A DNA stretch of 6,292 nucleotides, taken from assembly GCA_003157715.1 (NCBI GenBank), contig PMKK01000155.1:1-6292 (forward strand), read 5' to 3'. Under the pieces are notes generated by a model that did no database searches, was not told the DNA's origin, and was given only the letters and a program-made list of their open reading frames with translations. This DNA comes from Actinomycetota bacterium. Its GTDB lineage: Bacteria > Actinomycetota > Thermoleophilia > UBA2241. Positions 5,137 through 6,292 of this stretch are shown here, one piece after another. The position numbers and the translations under genes are program-made. Position 1 is the first letter of the stretch. Each line of letters opens with the position of its first letter.

Positions 5137-5774
5137 CGGACACCTCCCGGCGTGGCCGGCGCGGGCGGCGTGCCCGGCCGGTGCGCGGCGCTGCCGGGCA
5201 GGTCCATGGCCCGCGAGACGGCCCGCTTGTCGCGGTTGATGCGGTCGGCGATGCCGGCCATGCGCTTCATCTGCGAACGGTCGCCCATGGTGGGCAGCGG
5301 GTTGATCTTGCCCTTCAGGAACATGCGGATACCCATGGCGACATCGTCGGTGAAGCTGGACGGCCGGGTGATCTTGTCGATGGCCAGCAGCTCGACCTCG
5401 TAGAGCCTGCCCCAGCGCCGGAACGAGTCGTAGTTGAGCTTGAGGATGTTGGCAAACGGTGCGTCGGAGCGCACCCGGTGCTCCTCGCGGGCGATCATGC
5501 GCAGCTCGTCCATGATGGCCGCGATGTCGATACCCTGCGGGCAGCGCGTGGTGCACGTCTCGCAGCCGGTGCACAGCCAGATGAAGCGGCTGTCGACGGC
5601 CGCTTCGACGGCGCCGATCTGCACCGCGCGCATGATCTGCGCCGGATGCAGGTCGCCGAACCCGGCGACCGGGCAGCCCGTGCTGCACTTCTTGCATTGA
5701 TAGCACTTGTAGGCGTTCTCGCCCGAGCCACGGTTGACGCGGCGGGCGAGCGTGGCATCGATGGTCGTCGTCAC
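5133..5774 (-). CDS. hdrC: Heterodisulfide reductase subunit C-like 2x[4Fe-4S] protein
   Basis: The 213-aa product is an HdrC-type electron carrier. Two classical 4Fe-4S motifs are complete: C24-x2-C27-x2-C30-x3-C34-P (KCYQCKKCSTGCP) and C68-x2-C71-x2-C74-x3-C78-P (LCTGCETCTTRCP). Between them is the family segment HPAQIMRAVQIGA, and after them GIDIAAIMDELRMIAREE. The C-terminal 30 residues are a Pro/Ala-rich tail. There is no membrane segment, so it is a cytoplasmic form and not a membrane HdrE/DsrM type. The start is GTG 5774, with AAGGAGG 5 nt upstream and just 16 bp after the metF stop; no ATG is available nearby. It should pass electrons between an HdrA flavoprotein (expected outside the window) and HdrB. 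Within this operon it is probably part of a MetF-Hdr complex. Confidence 0.93.
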   Translation of the reverse strand: MTTTIDATLARRVNRGSGENAYKCYQCKKCSTGCPVAGFGDLHPAQIMRAVQIGAVEAAVDSRFIWLCTGCETCTTRCPQGIDIAAIMDELRMIAREEHRVRSDAPFANILKLNYDSFRRWGRLYEVELLAIDKITRPSSFTDDVAMGIRMFLKGKINPLPTMGDRSQMKRMAGIADRINRDKRAVSRAMDLPGSAAHRPGTPPAPATPGGVR

Positions 5775-5790
5775 GTCACCCTCCTTCCCG

Positions 5791-6292
5791 CTACGCCACT
5801 GCCGGGCGCGGCAAGAGACCGGCGGCCTCGACGATTTCCGGCACGGCCGGCTCCCACTCGACCGCCATGAGGTGCACGCCGGCGACGCCTTCGATCTCGG
5901 CGATCTCCTTGATCATCTCGACGGCCAGCTTCTTGCCCTCGGCCTGCTGCGGCGCGCCCTTCTCCTGGGCGGCGATGCGGTCGACGATCTCCTGCGGCAC
6001 GTCCATGCCGGGCACGAACTTCTTCATGTACTTGGCCATGCCGGCGCCCTTGATGGGGGTGATGCCGGCGAGGATCTTGACCTCTTTGTGCAGGCCCAGC
6101 GCACGCACCTCTTCCATCCACTTCTTGAACTTGGGGACGTTGAAGATGCACTGCGTCTGCATGAAGTCGGCGCCCGCTTCGATCTTCTTCTTGAGGCGCA
6201 GGGCGCGAAACTCGAACGGGTCGCCGAAGGGGTTCTCGGCGCAGCCGATGTAGATCTGTGGGCCGACGGCCATCTCTTCGCCGCACTGGAAC
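5791..6292 (-). CDS. metF: Methylenetetrahydrofolate reductase (MetF), C-terminal part
   Basis: The frame is open across the right edge, so only the last 166 residues are seen. ATG 6273 is internal, because family sequence (QCGEEM) continues upstream of it. The product is the flavoprotein barrel that reduces 5,10-methylene-THF to 5-methyl-THF in the methyl branch of the Wood-Ljungdahl pathway and in methionine synthesis. Family marks are IGCAENPFGDPFEFR, RLKKKIEAGADFMQTQCIFN, KILAGITPIKGAGMAKYMKK, VPGMDVPQEIVDR and GVAGVHLMAVEW, ending GLLPRP. It is followed by hdrC after 16 bp and hdrB by overlap. In acetogens such as Moorella, MetF works in a complex with MetV, HdrABC and MvhD, which suggests that MetV, HdrA and MvhD genes lie to the right. 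The family is certain; Hdr-coupled electron supply, in place of a direct NAD(P)H route, is inferred from the operon. Confidence 0.93.
   Translation of the reverse strand, partial: FQCGEEMAVGPQIYIGCAENPFGDPFEFRALRLKKKIEAGADFMQTQCIFNVPKFKKWMEEVRALGLHKEVKILAGITPIKGAGMAKYMKKFVPGMDVPQEIVDRIAAQEKGAPQQAEGKKLAVEMIKEIAEIEGVAGVHLMAVEWEPAVPEIVEAAGLLPRPAVA

Noticed and set aside
5137..5706. Upstream extension of the hdrB frame
   Set aside because: It overlaps the whole of hdrC in another frame. HdrB relatives begin at the YYPGC block, right where ATG 5136 lies.
3552..5870. Long plus-strand frames at 3552-4316, 4060-4962 and 5103-5870
   Set aside because: They are antisense shadows of the minus-strand MBL, hdrB and hdrC genes, with no recognisable domain and no plausible start signals.

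Overview
The window is GC-rich and compact, apparently bacterial. It carries a cobalamin riboswitch, a COG2345/SufR-like iron-sulfur regulator, and the end of a MetF-HdrC-HdrB operon. MetF linked to heterodisulfide-reductase-type subunits is known from anaerobes using the Wood-Ljungdahl (reductive acetyl-CoA) pathway. Together with the GC content and a near-leaderless regulator, this suggests an anaerobe, possibly a deep-branching Actinomycetota. Chloroflexota or another WL-pathway lineage cannot be excluded from this sequence alone.

Layout. (1) 3-1424, minus strand: a sigma70-like promoter, a cobalamin riboswitch starting almost at the predicted +1, an intrinsic terminator, a Shine-Dalgarno, and an APC-superfamily amino acid permease that runs off the left edge. 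This reads as a transcription-attenuating B12 switch over a permease. (2) 1412-2645: a 65-aa unknown protein (minus) and, divergent from it, a winged-helix regulator with a Cys-rich C-terminal domain (plus). Short tandem repeats (3 x 15 bp and 3 x 23 bp) lie just beyond the two genes. (3) 2716-4048, minus strand: a compact run of three genes. These are a 64-aa protein with a CxxCH motif, a GTGA-overlapping metallo-beta-lactamase-fold protein with a degenerate metal site, and a DUF438-type PAS protein 53 bp further on. (4) 4180-6292, minus strand: metF (C-terminal part), hdrC and hdrB, tightly packed (16-bp gap, then ATGA overlap) and followed by a 38-bp perfect palindrome that probably terminates the operon.

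How the parts may work together. HdrC (two 4Fe-4S clusters) and HdrB (two CCG domains) would carry electrons to or from the MetF methylenetetrahydrofolate reductase. This matches the arrangement known for the MetFV-HdrABC-MvhD complex of acetogens. HdrA, MvhD and MetV would be expected just to the right, outside the window. The methyl-THF made by MetF normally passes to corrinoid proteins, so B12 control in the same neighbourhood is biologically coherent, although the two units are separate transcripts. The Fe-S-type regulator and the PAS protein are plausible redox or ligand sensors. Linking them functionally to the Hdr/MetF operon is inference only.
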